A DNA stretch of 32,100 nucleotides from Bacteroidales bacterium M5 (GTDB lineage: Bacteria > Bacteroidota > Bacteroidia > Bacteroidales > Muribaculaceae), in NCBI GenBank assembly GCA_001689535.1, contig LUJP01000002.1, positions 11,367 through 43,466 of the forward strand, written 5' to 3'. A program made the translations under genes and the position numbers. Below, in pieces: positions 1-7,199 of this stretch (positions within the stretch are counted from its first letter, which is position 1; each line of letters begins with the position of its first letter). The notes beneath the pieces were generated by a model. It saw only the letters and a list, made by a program, of their open reading frames with translations. It was not told the origin of the DNA and made no database searches.

Positions 1-35
1 AAGGCAGATGCTCTATCCAGCTGAGCTACCGAACC
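1..35 (-). tRNA. 5' part of a tRNA, probably tRNA-Arg(UCU)
   Basis: Reading the minus strand from 35 to 1 gives a 7-nt acceptor arm (GGTTCGG), TA at positions 8-9, a GCTC/GAGC D-stem around an AGCTGGATA loop, then A and the 5' arm of the anticodon stem (TCTGC) and loop bases C32, T33, T34. The rest lies outside the window, so only the first anticodon base (T) is visible. The D-arm resembles tRNA-Arg(UCU) of Bacteroidales; that identity is inference. A well-formed promoter lies just upstream. Confidence 0.85.
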
Positions 36-50
36 CTGGGTTTCGTGGCG

Positions 51-82
51 CAAAGGTAGGCAATTTTGGTAATGACTGCAAG
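51..82 (-). promoter_or_regulatory. Promoter of the tRNA gene
   Basis: On the minus strand TACCTTTG (58 to 51) matches the Bacteroidetes -7 element TAnnTTTG, and a TTG (81 to 79) lies exactly 20 bases upstream as the -33 element. Transcription would start near 45, about ten bases before the tRNA 5' end at 35. Confidence 0.75.
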
Positions 83-197
83 AATTCGGAACAATTTAGC
101 TAATTTTGAAGTGAATTTTCCTTGCAATGGGGCTTTTGGTGGTTCTTCCGGACCGATGCGGAAGGCCTGTCGCCCCAATAATTCTGAATTAATGCCA

Positions 198-232
198 TAA
201 AGGCTATAACTTAAACGCCTTAAAGGCCATAA
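198..232. repeat. Pair of 12-base direct repeats upstream of the GlmU-like gene
   Basis: TAAAGGCTATAA at 198-209 recurs as TAAAGGCCATAA at 221-232 (11 of 12 identical), with starts 23 bases apart, about two helical turns. They lie 10 to 45 bases before the start codon at 243, where no good TAnnTTTG element is visible. They could be an operator or chance repetition in AT-rich DNA. Confidence 0.3.
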
Positions 233-242
233 ACCAATTGTT

Positions 243-1412
243 ATGTCACGCAATATAATTCTTGCAGATAATGCCGAGGCACGCCTGAATCTGCTGCCAC
301 TCACTTTTACCCGACCGATTGCCCGGCTGCTCACGGGCCTCTTTACCATCGAGGAACGCTGGCAGCGCTATCTTCCGGGTGACTATTCGTATCTTACGGC
401 CGACTATCTCTCGGAGGTGTTTCCGTTCAGAGCGTCGGGCGATGACAATCTGATAATCGACTCACGAGTGATTGCCGACCGTCAGCTTTCCGAGGCCGTC
501 TCTGCCCTGCAGATGGGTGAAGGGCTCATGGCCGGCGACGTGCTCGTGGCCCGGCGCGGAGCCGTGGACGGTGAGGCTGCGATACTCCGGGAGTATGACG
601 GGCAGGTTACGGTAATCAACCGTCCGTTCGATGTGTTCCTGACCAACGGCGCGGCGCTGGAGAGCGACTTCGCCGAAGTGACACGCGGACGCGCGTCGCA
701 GCCGGTGCCGCAATCATGCATGGTGATAGGCGACGTGTCGCGGCTCTTTATTGAGGAGGGAGCCACGGTGTCGGGCGCGGTGATAAACGTGGAGACGGGA
801 CCGGTCTACATAGGCCGCGGAGCGACGGTGATGGAGGGAGCGTGCATGCGCGGCCCTATTGCCATCCTCGACCATTCGACCGTGAACATGGGCGCCAAAA
901 TCTATGGTGCTACCACCATTGGCCCGCACTCCAAGGTGGGCGGCGAACTGAACAACGTGGTGATTCTCGGCTACAGCAACAAAGCCCACGACGGATTTCT
1001 GGGCAACGCCGTGATAGGGGAGTGGTGCAACCTCGGCGCAGGCTGCACGGCTTCCAATCTCAAGAACGACTATACGGAAATCAAGCTCTGGAACTATGCC
1101 TCGCGGCGCTTCCAGCGCAGCGGGCTGCAGTTCTGCGGTCTGATAATGGGCGACCACTCTAAGGGCGGCATCAATACGATGTTCAATACGGCGACGGTGC
1201 TCGGTGTGGGTGTCAATGTGCACGGCACCGGCTTCCCGCGCAATTTCGTGCCGTCGTTTTCCGATGGCTCTGCGGCCGGATTCTCCGAGCAGTCCCTTCA
1301 GAAATTCCTGGATGTGGCCACCCGTGTGATGGCACGCCGCGACCGCACTCTCGGCGATGCCGAGGTGAGAATGTATGAGGCACTGTATTCTCTGACGGAG
1401 ACTTACCGCTGA
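243..1412 (+). CDS. GlmU-like sugar nucleotidyltransferase with left-handed beta-helix
   Basis: 389 residues. The N-terminal part has the divergent start found in Bacteroidetes GlmU-like proteins (LLPLTFTRPIARLLTG, about residues 17-32, then an IEERW segment) in place of the classical LAAGxGTRM loop. From about residue 165 there are hexapeptide-type repeats (VYIGRGATV, MGAKIYGAT, IGPHSKVGG, VIGEWCNLGAG) that form a left-handed beta-helix. The family is annotated as UDP-GlcNAc diphosphorylase/glucosamine-1-phosphate N-acetyltransferase, which would make UDP-GlcNAc for peptidoglycan and lipid A; the exact substrate here is inferred. It starts at ATG 243, stands alone on the plus strand and ends six bases before the convergent antiporter gene, with no separate terminator. 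Confidence 0.88.
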   Translation: MSRNIILADNAEARLNLLPLTFTRPIARLLTGLFTIEERWQRYLPGDYSYLTADYLSEVFPFRASGDDNLIIDSRVIADRQLSEAVSALQMGEGLMAGDVLVARRGAVDGEAAILREYDGQVTVINRPFDVFLTNGAALESDFAEVTRGRASQPVPQSCMVIGDVSRLFIEEGATVSGAVINVETGPVYIGRGATVMEGACMRGPIAILDHSTVNMGAKIYGATTIGPHSKVGGELNNVVILGYSNKAHDGFLGNAVIGEWCNLGAGCTASNLKNDYTEIKLWNYASRRFQRSGLQFCGLIMGDHSKGGINTMFNTATVLGVGVNVHGTGFPRNFVPSFSDGSAAGFSEQSLQKFLDVATRVMARRDRTLGDAEVRMYEALYSLTETYR

Positions 1413-1418
1413 GGTAAA

Positions 1419-3620
1419 TCAGAGCTCTATGCGGTTCTGGCGGTTGCGGTGGGTGAAGCGCTTGCGCAGAGCTATGCCGCGGCGGTAGACTTCCATGGCC
1501 CGCAGCCAGATGGGTGATGGAGCCGAGGCAATGTCGGTGGAGAGTGAATCGGCCATCATCGGCACTATGCCCTCGTCGCCGAACTGTTCCGGATAGATTA
1601 TAAGCAGGTTGTTTCGCGAGAAATATTTGCGCAGGAATTCCGGCAGCGAGTCCATGAACGAAGTGAACGAAATGGCCGCGCGGCGCGAGCTCACAACGAC
1701 CATCAGGTCATCGTCCAGAATCTTGTTGGCCAGCAGTACGAAATCGTCCATCTGCTCCAGCGGGCGGAATTCGGCGCGTATTTCAAAGGCTCCGTTACGG
1801 AGCACGGCCTTTATGGCTCCGGCGGTGGCCGACGAACAGCAGAATATAATGCGGCATCCGAGCTGACGCGTGATATTGCCAAGCGCTTCCACCCACTGGC
1901 GGAAACCGGTCTCGTATTCCGCTTTAGGAGGCACGGCCACCACCACGCGCGTCACGGTATTGATGGGTATGAAGCAGCGCGAGATGGAAATCATGCGGTA
2001 CGTGGCCTTGAGCAGCTGCTCGAGCTTGTCGCCCAGAAAGCTGTCGAGCACCATCGTGCGGCGGTGCAGACCTATTACCACCTCCGTTATGTCGCGCTCG
2101 TGGATGGCGTTGAGCACACCGGTGACGAAGTTGTAATCGTAGCGTTCCACCGGCTCCAGCCGCAGGTCGACGCTCGCTGCCACCTGTTCGGCCGTGTCGA
2201 GCGAACTGCGGCCCACGGCGCGGCTCTGTGCCGAATTGTCGTTGCGCACATGCAGCGCGTAGAGATTGCGCGGACAGCTGTCGGCCGGGTGCATCATCAC
2301 GGCAAGGTTCACCAGCTCCGTGGCCGATTCGGGATTTGCCACCGGAATAAGCACGTTGGACACGCGCGGGTTATCCTTGGTGTTCTCGTCGGTAAGAATC
2401 TCCTCTTTTGTCAGACTCATCACCTTGAGTTTCGACGCCGCGCGTGAGGTGCCCAGGGAGCTAACGGTGCATGTGACGAGTATCATCACTATGGTGCCGT
2501 CGAGAATCGTTTCCTCGAAAATCCCCATATTGAAGCCGATCATCACCACAGCCAGCGCTACCGCCGTGTGGGCGTTGCTGAGCTGATACATAATCGAGCG
2601 GTCGATGGCCTTCATGCCGAACGTCTTCTGCGTGGCAAAAGCGGCAAGCCACTTGGTGGCCATGGCCGTGGCGCACATCACCGTGGCCACATAGATGGTA
2701 TTCCACCCCGTGAACAGCACATGGATATTTATGAGCATTCCCACTCCTATGAGGAAATAGGGGATGAAAAGAGCGTTGCCAACAAACTCTATGCGTCCCA
2801 TCAGCGGAGATTTCCCCGGCAGGTAACGGTTGAGTACCAGTCCGGCGTAGAAAGCGCCGAACACGGCCTCTATGTGTATGGCAACAGCCATTTCCGCCGC
2901 CAGAAACACCATGGCAAGCACGTAGATGAACTGCAGTATGGTCTCGTGATAGCGTTTGAAAAACCAGCGGGTGAGCCTCGGGTAGATGTAGACTGTGATG
3001 AGACAGTAAAGAATCAGCGACCCCAGCAGACGCAGTATCCCCATTACCTCGAACCTTCCGTCGCGCGCCACTCCCACTGTGGCCGCAAGCACAATGAGGG
3101 AGCCCAGTACGGTAAAGATAGTGCCGGCGATGGCTATGACCACAGCCGGTTGCCGGGTTATGCCGAAGCGCGACACGATGGGGTAGGCGAGCAGCGTGTG
3201 AGCCGCGAACATCGAGGCGAGGAGCACCGATGTGAGCAGGTTGAGTTTAAGGAATGTAAGTGCGGCAACCGTTCCAAGCAAAAGAGGTATGAAGAAGGTG
3301 AACAGGCCGAACACCACACCCTTGCGCAGGTTTTTCTTGAGGTGGTACATATCTATCTCTATGCCCGCCAGGAACATGAGATAGAGCAGGCCCACCTGCC
3401 CGAACACTTCGAAGCTCATATCGCGCGCCAGGAGGTTCAGTCCGTAGGGGCCGGCTATCACGCCCGCCAGTATGAGGCCTATCACGGTGGGAATCCTCAG
3501 GCGGTTGAAAATCATGGGTGTAACCAGCATGATCATCAGCACCACGAGGAAAATTCCCACCGGCGACGTTATCAGAGGCCGGGTGGCATTGATTGCGTAT
3601 GCTATCAGGGCCGTACTCAC
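1419..3620 (-). CDS. Cation:proton antiporter (CPA2/Kef-type) with C-terminal Usp-like region
   Basis: 733 residues. The first ~400 form about twelve hydrophobic segments of the Na+/H+ exchanger fold, with the family-typical stretch RLRIPTVIGLILAGVIAGP near residues 41-59. After about residue 420 comes a soluble part with two stretches resembling universal-stress-protein domains (around 425-560 and 565-690), a common arrangement in Bacteroidetes. It should exchange monovalent cations for protons across the inner membrane; the ion is not determined by sequence. The start is GTG at 3620, inside a GTGA overlap with the asd stop codon, so translation is probably coupled to asd. The 3' end lies six bases from the end of the GlmU-like gene. 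Confidence 0.87.
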   Translation of the reverse strand: MSTALIAYAINATRPLITSPVGIFLVVLMIMLVTPMIFNRLRIPTVIGLILAGVIAGPYGLNLLARDMSFEVFGQVGLLYLMFLAGIEIDMYHLKKNLRKGVVFGLFTFFIPLLLGTVAALTFLKLNLLTSVLLASMFAAHTLLAYPIVSRFGITRQPAVVIAIAGTIFTVLGSLIVLAATVGVARDGRFEVMGILRLLGSLILYCLITVYIYPRLTRWFFKRYHETILQFIYVLAMVFLAAEMAVAIHIEAVFGAFYAGLVLNRYLPGKSPLMGRIEFVGNALFIPYFLIGVGMLINIHVLFTGWNTIYVATVMCATAMATKWLAAFATQKTFGMKAIDRSIMYQLSNAHTAVALAVVMIGFNMGIFEETILDGTIVMILVTCTVSSLGTSRAASKLKVMSLTKEEILTDENTKDNPRVSNVLIPVANPESATELVNLAVMMHPADSCPRNLYALHVRNDNSAQSRAVGRSSLDTAEQVAASVDLRLEPVERYDYNFVTGVLNAIHERDITEVVIGLHRRTMVLDSFLGDKLEQLLKATYRMISISRCFIPINTVTRVVVAVPPKAEYETGFRQWVEALGNITRQLGCRIIFCCSSATAGAIKAVLRNGAFEIRAEFRPLEQMDDFVLLANKILDDDLMVVVSSRRAAISFTSFMDSLPEFLRKYFSRNNLLIIYPEQFGDEGIVPMMADSLSTDIASAPSPIWLRAMEVYRRGIALRKRFTHRNRQNRIEL

Positions 3621-4624
3621 TTTTTGTGGGCCAGCATGAACATGGCAATCTGCACGGCGTTCAGAGCCGCTCCTTTTTTAATCTGGTCGCCTACAATCCA
3701 GAATGTGAGGCCGCAGGGATTTGTGAGGTCCTTGCGCAGGCGTCCCACATAAACGGGGTCGGTGCCAGCTGCATCGAGGGGCATGGGATATTTCTTGTCG
3801 GCGGGATTGTCGATCACCACCAGGCCTTCGGCGTTTTCAAAGGCGTGGCGAACGGCATCCAGTTCCAGGGGCTGCTCAGTCTCGGCCCAGATGGCCTCGC
3901 TGTGGGCGCGGAGCACAGGCACGCGCACGCACATAGCGCTTACGTCGAGACCGGGAGCATGCATGATCTTTTTGGTCTCGTTGAACATCTTCATCTCCTC
4001 CTTGGTGTAGCCGTTGTCCATGAACACGTCAACCTGCGGGATGAGGTTGTAGGCGAGCTGATAGGCAAACTTGTCGACCGTCGGTTCCTGACCGGCCAGA
4101 AGCTCTTCGTACTGATGGCGGAGCTCCTCCATGGCTGATGCGCCGGCACCGCTTGCTGCCTGATAGGTAGCCACATGTATGCGACGAATCGGGCTGAGCT
4201 CATTGATGGGCTTGAGGGCCACTACCATCTGAATGGTGGTGCAGTTTGGGTTGGCAATGATATTGCGGGGAGCATTGAAGGCGTCCATGCCGTTGACCTC
4301 AGGAACAACCAGAGGCACATCCTCGTCCATGCGGAAAGCGCTTGAGTTGTCAATCATCAGGGCGCCGTGGCGGGTGATGGTTTCGGCATATTCCTTGCTT
4401 ACCGAAGCTCCTGCCGACACAAAAGCGAAGTCGATATCCTTGAAGTCGTCGCCATGGCGGAGTTCCTTCACTTCATATTCTTTGCCGCGGAAGGTATATT
4501 TGTGTCCTGCACTGCGTTTCGAGCCGAAAAGCACGAGGTTGTCAATAGGAAAATTCTGTTCGTCGAGCACGCGGAGAAACTCCTGGCCCACGGCGCCGCT
4601 GGCGCCAACAATAGCTACGTTCAT
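3617..4624 (-). CDS. asd: Aspartate-semialdehyde dehydrogenase
   Basis: 335 residues, the usual family length. It reduces 4-aspartyl phosphate to aspartate semialdehyde with NADPH, the branch point to lysine/diaminopimelate, threonine and methionine. Visible features are the N-terminal nucleotide-binding loop GASGAVG (residues 7-13), the catalytic cysteine C128 in NPNCTT, the QAASGAG stretch (residues 155-161) and a conserved histidine H241 in RAHSEA. The ATG at 4624 is preceded by a promoter at 4658-4690. The stop codon overlaps the GTG start of the antiporter gene (GTGA), forming a two-gene operon of unusual content. Confidence 0.97.
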   Translation of the reverse strand: MNVAIVGASGAVGQEFLRVLDEQNFPIDNLVLFGSKRSAGHKYTFRGKEYEVKELRHGDDFKDIDFAFVSAGASVSKEYAETITRHGALMIDNSSAFRMDEDVPLVVPEVNGMDAFNAPRNIIANPNCTTIQMVVALKPINELSPIRRIHVATYQAASGAGASAMEELRHQYEELLAGQEPTVDKFAYQLAYNLIPQVDVFMDNGYTKEEMKMFNETKKIMHAPGLDVSAMCVRVPVLRAHSEAIWAETEQPLELDAVRHAFENAEGLVVIDNPADKKYPMPLDAAGTDPVYVGRLRKDLTNPCGLTFWIVGDQIKKGAALNAVQIAMFMLAHKK

Positions 4625-4657
4625 CGCTTTTTATAGGTGTTTGGTGGTTAAACTCTG

Positions 4658-4690
4658 CAAATTTACTCATTTTGCCTGAAATTTCAGAAA
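4658..4690 (-). promoter_or_regulatory. Promoter of asd
   Basis: On the minus strand TAAATTTG (4665 to 4658) fits the -7 element and TTTC (4690 to 4687) sits 21 bases upstream as an approximate -33 element. The transcript would start near 4650, leaving a leader of about 25 bases, too short for a riboswitch in front of asd. Confidence 0.6.
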
Positions 4691-4889
4691 TCATAATTGG
4701 TGAAAATAGCAGAGGCGGCGGAGCTCCTCTATAAATCCTGGACACGCACATGCAGAAGGAGACTGAATATTGGTTGAAGAGGCTTGGCGGGGTGTAGGAA
4801 TGTCTATATTGTAACACTATATTACCTTTGAAATCCAGTGAGTTAATTCTTGAGTTGTTTATATTGAACGAAATTGGAGGCCGCATATA

Positions 4890-4920
4890 TTGCGGTGTGT
4901 CCGACGAAAAATTAATTTTG
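4890..4920 (+). promoter_or_regulatory. Plus-strand promoter of a candidate small RNA
   Basis: TTG at 4890-4892 and TAATTTTG at 4913-4920 are separated by 20 bases, the normal Bacteroidetes spacing. Transcription would start near 4927. The next plus-strand gene begins only at 7200, so this promoter does not serve a protein gene. The stretch 4691-4889, between this element and the asd promoter, shows no gene or clear signal apart from an isolated TACCTTTG at 4823-4830 that lacks a -33 element. Confidence 0.55.
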
Positions 4921-4926
4921 TATCCA

Positions 4927-5128
4927 CAAGGCGTGAGAAGATTCGCCTTAAAAGAGAAAGAAGTGCATAAACGTTATGTGATTTTGGGTTAGGTTTATGG
5001 TTTTATAACCATAGACATGAGGACGCGTCAGTGATGATACGTCCTTTTGTTTGATTATTGGATTTCATGCCGGTGTGCGGACACGGTTGCGTTACACAGC
5101 TTCCGGTCTCGTACACCGGCATTTTTTG
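4927..5128 (+). ncRNA. Candidate structured small RNA, about 200 nt
   Basis: Between a well-spaced promoter and a U-tailed hairpin lie five successive hairpins and no ORF of useful length. They are: AAGGCG 4928-4933 with CGCCTT 4944-4949; CATAA 4966-4970 with TTATG 4974-4978 (two more G-U pairs possible); GTTTATGGTT 4993-5002 with AACCATAGAC 5007-5016 around a TTAT loop; AGGACG 5020-5025 with CGTCCT 5040-5045; and the terminator stem 5067-5076/5113-5122. Promoter, stems and U-tract all agree on the plus strand. I do not recognise the family: it could be a known Bacteroidales RNA such as a 6S-type RNA, or undescribed. The pairings are seen in the sequence; expression is inferred. Confidence 0.5.
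5067..5127 (+). terminator. Intrinsic terminator of the candidate small RNA
   Basis: ATGCCGGTGT (5067-5076) pairs perfectly with ACACCGGCAT (5113-5122) and is followed by six T (5122-5127). The 36-base interior could fold further. A shorter hairpin at 5020-5045 followed by TTTTGTTT may be a second, upstream 3' end. Confidence 0.65.
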
Positions 5129-5152
5129 TTGATGTAAGATAGGTGGAAATGT

Positions 5153-5197
5153 TAAAAAAACTACCCGAGTTTTAGACGTATGTTTTGGTAGGGTAGT
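5153..5197 (-). terminator. Intrinsic terminator downstream of the Crp/Fnr gene
   Basis: On the minus strand ACTACCC (5197 to 5191) pairs with GGGTAGT (5166 to 5160), followed by a run of T ending near 5154. It lies about 130 bases beyond the stop codon of the Crp/Fnr-family gene at 5327. Confidence 0.6.
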
Positions 5198-5211
5198 ACT
5201 GGGGGGTAGGA

Positions 5212-5266
5212 CGGCCGGAGGCCGACGTTCTCAGTCCCGTGAGTGGCGATAGGGATATTGCCACTC
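5212..5266. other. Two hairpins in the 3' untranslated region of the Crp/Fnr gene
   Basis: GAGTGGC (5241-5247) pairs perfectly with GCCACTC (5260-5266) around a 12-base loop, and CGGCC (5212-5216) with GGCCG (5220-5224) around a triloop. Neither carries a U-tract. Together with the terminator at 5153-5197 they make a structured ~170-base tail to the mRNA, either a stabilising 3' end or a 3'-derived small RNA; nothing decides between these. Confidence 0.35.
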
Positions 5267-5326
5267 CGCACCGCCTTCACAGTAATGGGTTAATATACAA
5301 TGACCGTATTTTAATATTGGGTCTGG

Positions 5327-6013
5327 TTACTCGGAGTGGCGGGTGAGGAGGTCGAGCATTTCGGGGCGGGAGATTATTTTTATTTCCTGCTGGTTGTAGT
5401 CTATGAGGCCGCGGGCTTTCATGCTGTCGAGAGTGGCCATGAACGACGACCGCTGGACACCGAACAGCGAATAAAGGTCGCGCTGGCGGCACGAGAGCAC
5501 TATGTCGGAGCCGCCTCGCTGCGTAAGGGCCGTGATCCAGAACGCTATGCGCTCCTCAAGCGATCCGTTGGTGAGTGCGAGAACTCCGTCAATCGCTTTC
5601 TGGGCGTTCATGGACAGTATATTCAGGAAGTTGAAAAGAAAAATAGGATCCGAGTTAAGAATCTTCACATAATCATGCTTGGTAATCTGAAGGATACCTG
5701 TCGGGCCCAAGGCTACGGCGTTGCAGGGATAATGGGTGGCGCGCCCGAAGAGATAATCGGGAGCTATCACATCGGGAGCCGACAATGTCTGCGATACCTT
5801 GAAGCGGCCGTCGGCATTGGCTATCGAAAGCCGGGCTCTGCCTGAAATTATGAATTTGACGTGGGTGCAGGTTTCACCGGCTGTCACAATGGTCTCTCCG
5901 TCAAGATATTTCAGGAAATGGAATTTGGTAGATTCCACTACCTTGGATATGTTGGTGTAACTCACCCCTTTGAAAAGCGGCAGTCCCATTAATATTTCAT
6001 ACATGCTGTCCAT
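5327..6013 (-). CDS. Crp/Fnr-family transcriptional regulator
   Basis: 228 residues. An N-terminal cyclic-nucleotide-binding-type beta-barrel covers about residues 15-125 and a C-terminal winged helix-turn-helix about 150-220, with the recognition region near LYSLFGVQRSSFMATL. There is no Fnr-type four-cysteine cluster, so an iron-sulphur oxygen sensor is unlikely; the ligand is unknown. It is a DNA-binding regulator of the kind Bacteroidetes use in stress or nutrient responses. Either the ATG at 6013 or the one at 6004 could be the start. It lies 125 bases downstream of the BASS transporter gene on the same strand; that gap holds a 12-base palindrome (6098-6109) but no clear promoter, so read-through from the transporter promoter is possible. 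A structured 3' tail and terminator follow. Confidence 0.85.
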   Translation of the reverse strand: MDSMYEILMGLPLFKGVSYTNISKVVESTKFHFLKYLDGETIVTAGETCTHVKFIISGRARLSIANADGRFKVSQTLSAPDVIAPDYLFGRATHYPCNAVALGPTGILQITKHDYVKILNSDPIFLFNFLNILSMNAQKAIDGVLALTNGSLEERIAFWITALTQRGGSDIVLSCRQRDLYSLFGVQRSSFMATLDSMKARGLIDYNQQEIKIISRPEMLDLLTRHSE

Positions 6014-6138
6014 AATCGCAATGCTCTATATGCGGATGCAATGTACAAAGTGCCCCTCCTGCGTGTGGACGCTGTAGATCTGGTTTCAATCTCCGGCTCC
6101 TGCGCAGGACAGCCCTGTCATTTACATTCTTCATTTAT

Positions 6139-7071
6139 TTAACGTTCAGGGGAGGAGTTAAGTTTGCAGTTCTCCCTTTTTTGTTTGAGATATATCTGAA
6201 GTGAGTTTATGGTGTTTTGCCACGCTATATAGGCGGCAGGAGCCACTGATGTCACGGGATTGAGGTAGGTAAGGGCCATCCAGATGGCAAGAACTGTGTT
6301 TTTCTGTCCGAGGCCTTGTGCACCGGCAATGCGGTCGCCATAACGTCGGCCTATTCTGCGACCGGCGACAAACTGGACTATGCACACCACCCCTGCCACT
6401 AGGGCAAGCGCCACGAGTTCGGGGATGCGCGACGGCGGCTCCTTCATCACGAAACTCACCGCACGTCCAACGACTATTATTAGCGATACCGCCCACAGAT
6501 AGAATCCTATGGACTGAGATGAGGAAATGCGTCGGTGGACACTCGGGGCTACGCCTTTGAGCACAAGCGCCGTTACGAGCGGCCCCAGGATAAGCGGAAG
6601 CACCCGCAAGGCTATGGTGCTGACCGATTCGGCAAAGTCTATCTCCGTTGTGCCCATAAGGGTGAACGCAGCAGGGGCGGTGACAGCTACAGCCATATTG
6701 CTCACCAGAGAAAAAGTGGCGAGGCGCGAGATGTTTCCGCCGAGCATCCCGGTAATCACCGGAGCTGCAGTGGCCGTGGGGCAGAACACGCAGATAAATG
6801 CTCCCTGAGCCACGTCCACGCTTACCGGAAGAAGTGCCAGATAAACGGCGACGGCTCCACCCAGTTGTACGGCCAGAAGCGATAGCGATAGCCCCGTGAT
6901 GCGCATTTTCTTAGGCTCAAGACGGCAAAAAGTGATGAAAAGCATGGCGAAGATGAGCCATGGGGTAAGGAACGCCACAGCCTCTATCGCGTTGTGGAAA
7001 AGCAGTCCGCACAGCATGGCCAACGGAAGCATCCATGGTTTTAATTTCCGTAGAAATTCGGAATATCTCAT
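6139..7071 (-). CDS. BASS-family (bile acid:sodium symporter-like) transporter
   Basis: 310 residues, almost entirely hydrophobic, with about nine or ten membrane segments. Two stretches resemble the conserved unwound-helix motifs of this family: CPTATAAPVITGMLGGN (about residues 96-112) and the GQKNTVLAIWMALTYLNP region near 252-269. Members move organic anions with sodium; the substrate (bile acid, pantoate, another carboxylate) cannot be told from sequence. The ATG at 7071 is preceded by a strong promoter at 7097-7127 that is divergent from the GH2 operon promoter. The Crp/Fnr regulator downstream may be co-transcribed. Confidence 0.82.
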   Translation of the reverse strand: MRYSEFLRKLKPWMLPLAMLCGLLFHNAIEAVAFLTPWLIFAMLFITFCRLEPKKMRITGLSLSLLAVQLGGAVAVYLALLPVSVDVAQGAFICVFCPTATAAPVITGMLGGNISRLATFSLVSNMAVAVTAPAAFTLMGTTEIDFAESVSTIALRVLPLILGPLVTALVLKGVAPSVHRRISSSQSIGFYLWAVSLIIVVGRAVSFVMKEPPSRIPELVALALVAGVVCIVQFVAGRRIGRRYGDRIAGAQGLGQKNTVLAIWMALTYLNPVTSVAPAAYIAWQNTINSLQIYLKQKRENCKLNSSPER

Positions 7072-7096
7072 TTTGTGAAAGGATGTTTTCGGGTTG

Positions 7097-7127
7097 CAAA
7101 ATTACAAAAAATGGAGAGGGCGGCAAA
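7097..7127 (-). promoter_or_regulatory. Promoter of the BASS transporter gene
   Basis: On the minus strand TAATTTTG (7104 to 7097) matches the -7 element and TTTG (7127 to 7124) lies 19 bases upstream. The predicted start near 7090 leaves a leader of about 19 bases. Confidence 0.75.
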
Positions 7128-7145
7128 AAACGTTCGCTTGCCCCT

Positions 7146-7177
7146 TTTGTGAGTTAAGGCAGTATTGCCTACTTTTG
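7146..7177 (+). promoter_or_regulatory. Promoter of the GH2-LytS-LytTR operon
   Basis: TTTG (7146-7149) and TACTTTTG (7170-7177) are separated by exactly 20 bases, a near-ideal Bacteroidetes promoter. The start near 7184 leaves about 15 bases before the ATG at 7200. Only 18 bases separate its -33 element from that of the divergent transporter promoter. Confidence 0.8.
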
Positions 7178-7199
7178 CAATATATATTCTTTTGACGCC

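Noticed and set aside
2568..3752. Long plus-strand open frame of 394 codons
   Set aside because: It is antisense to the antiporter and asd genes, low in hydrophobic residues and rich in H, E and R; the minus-strand proteins have clear family motifs.
4658..4900. Lysine riboswitch or attenuator in front of asd
   Set aside because: The likely promoter lies about 30 bases before the start codon, so the leader is too short, and the nearby strong hairpins with a U-tract are on the opposite strand.
6098..6109. TCCTGCGCAGGA palindrome as a terminator
   Set aside because: It has no loop and no U-tract on either strand; at most it is a protein-binding site.
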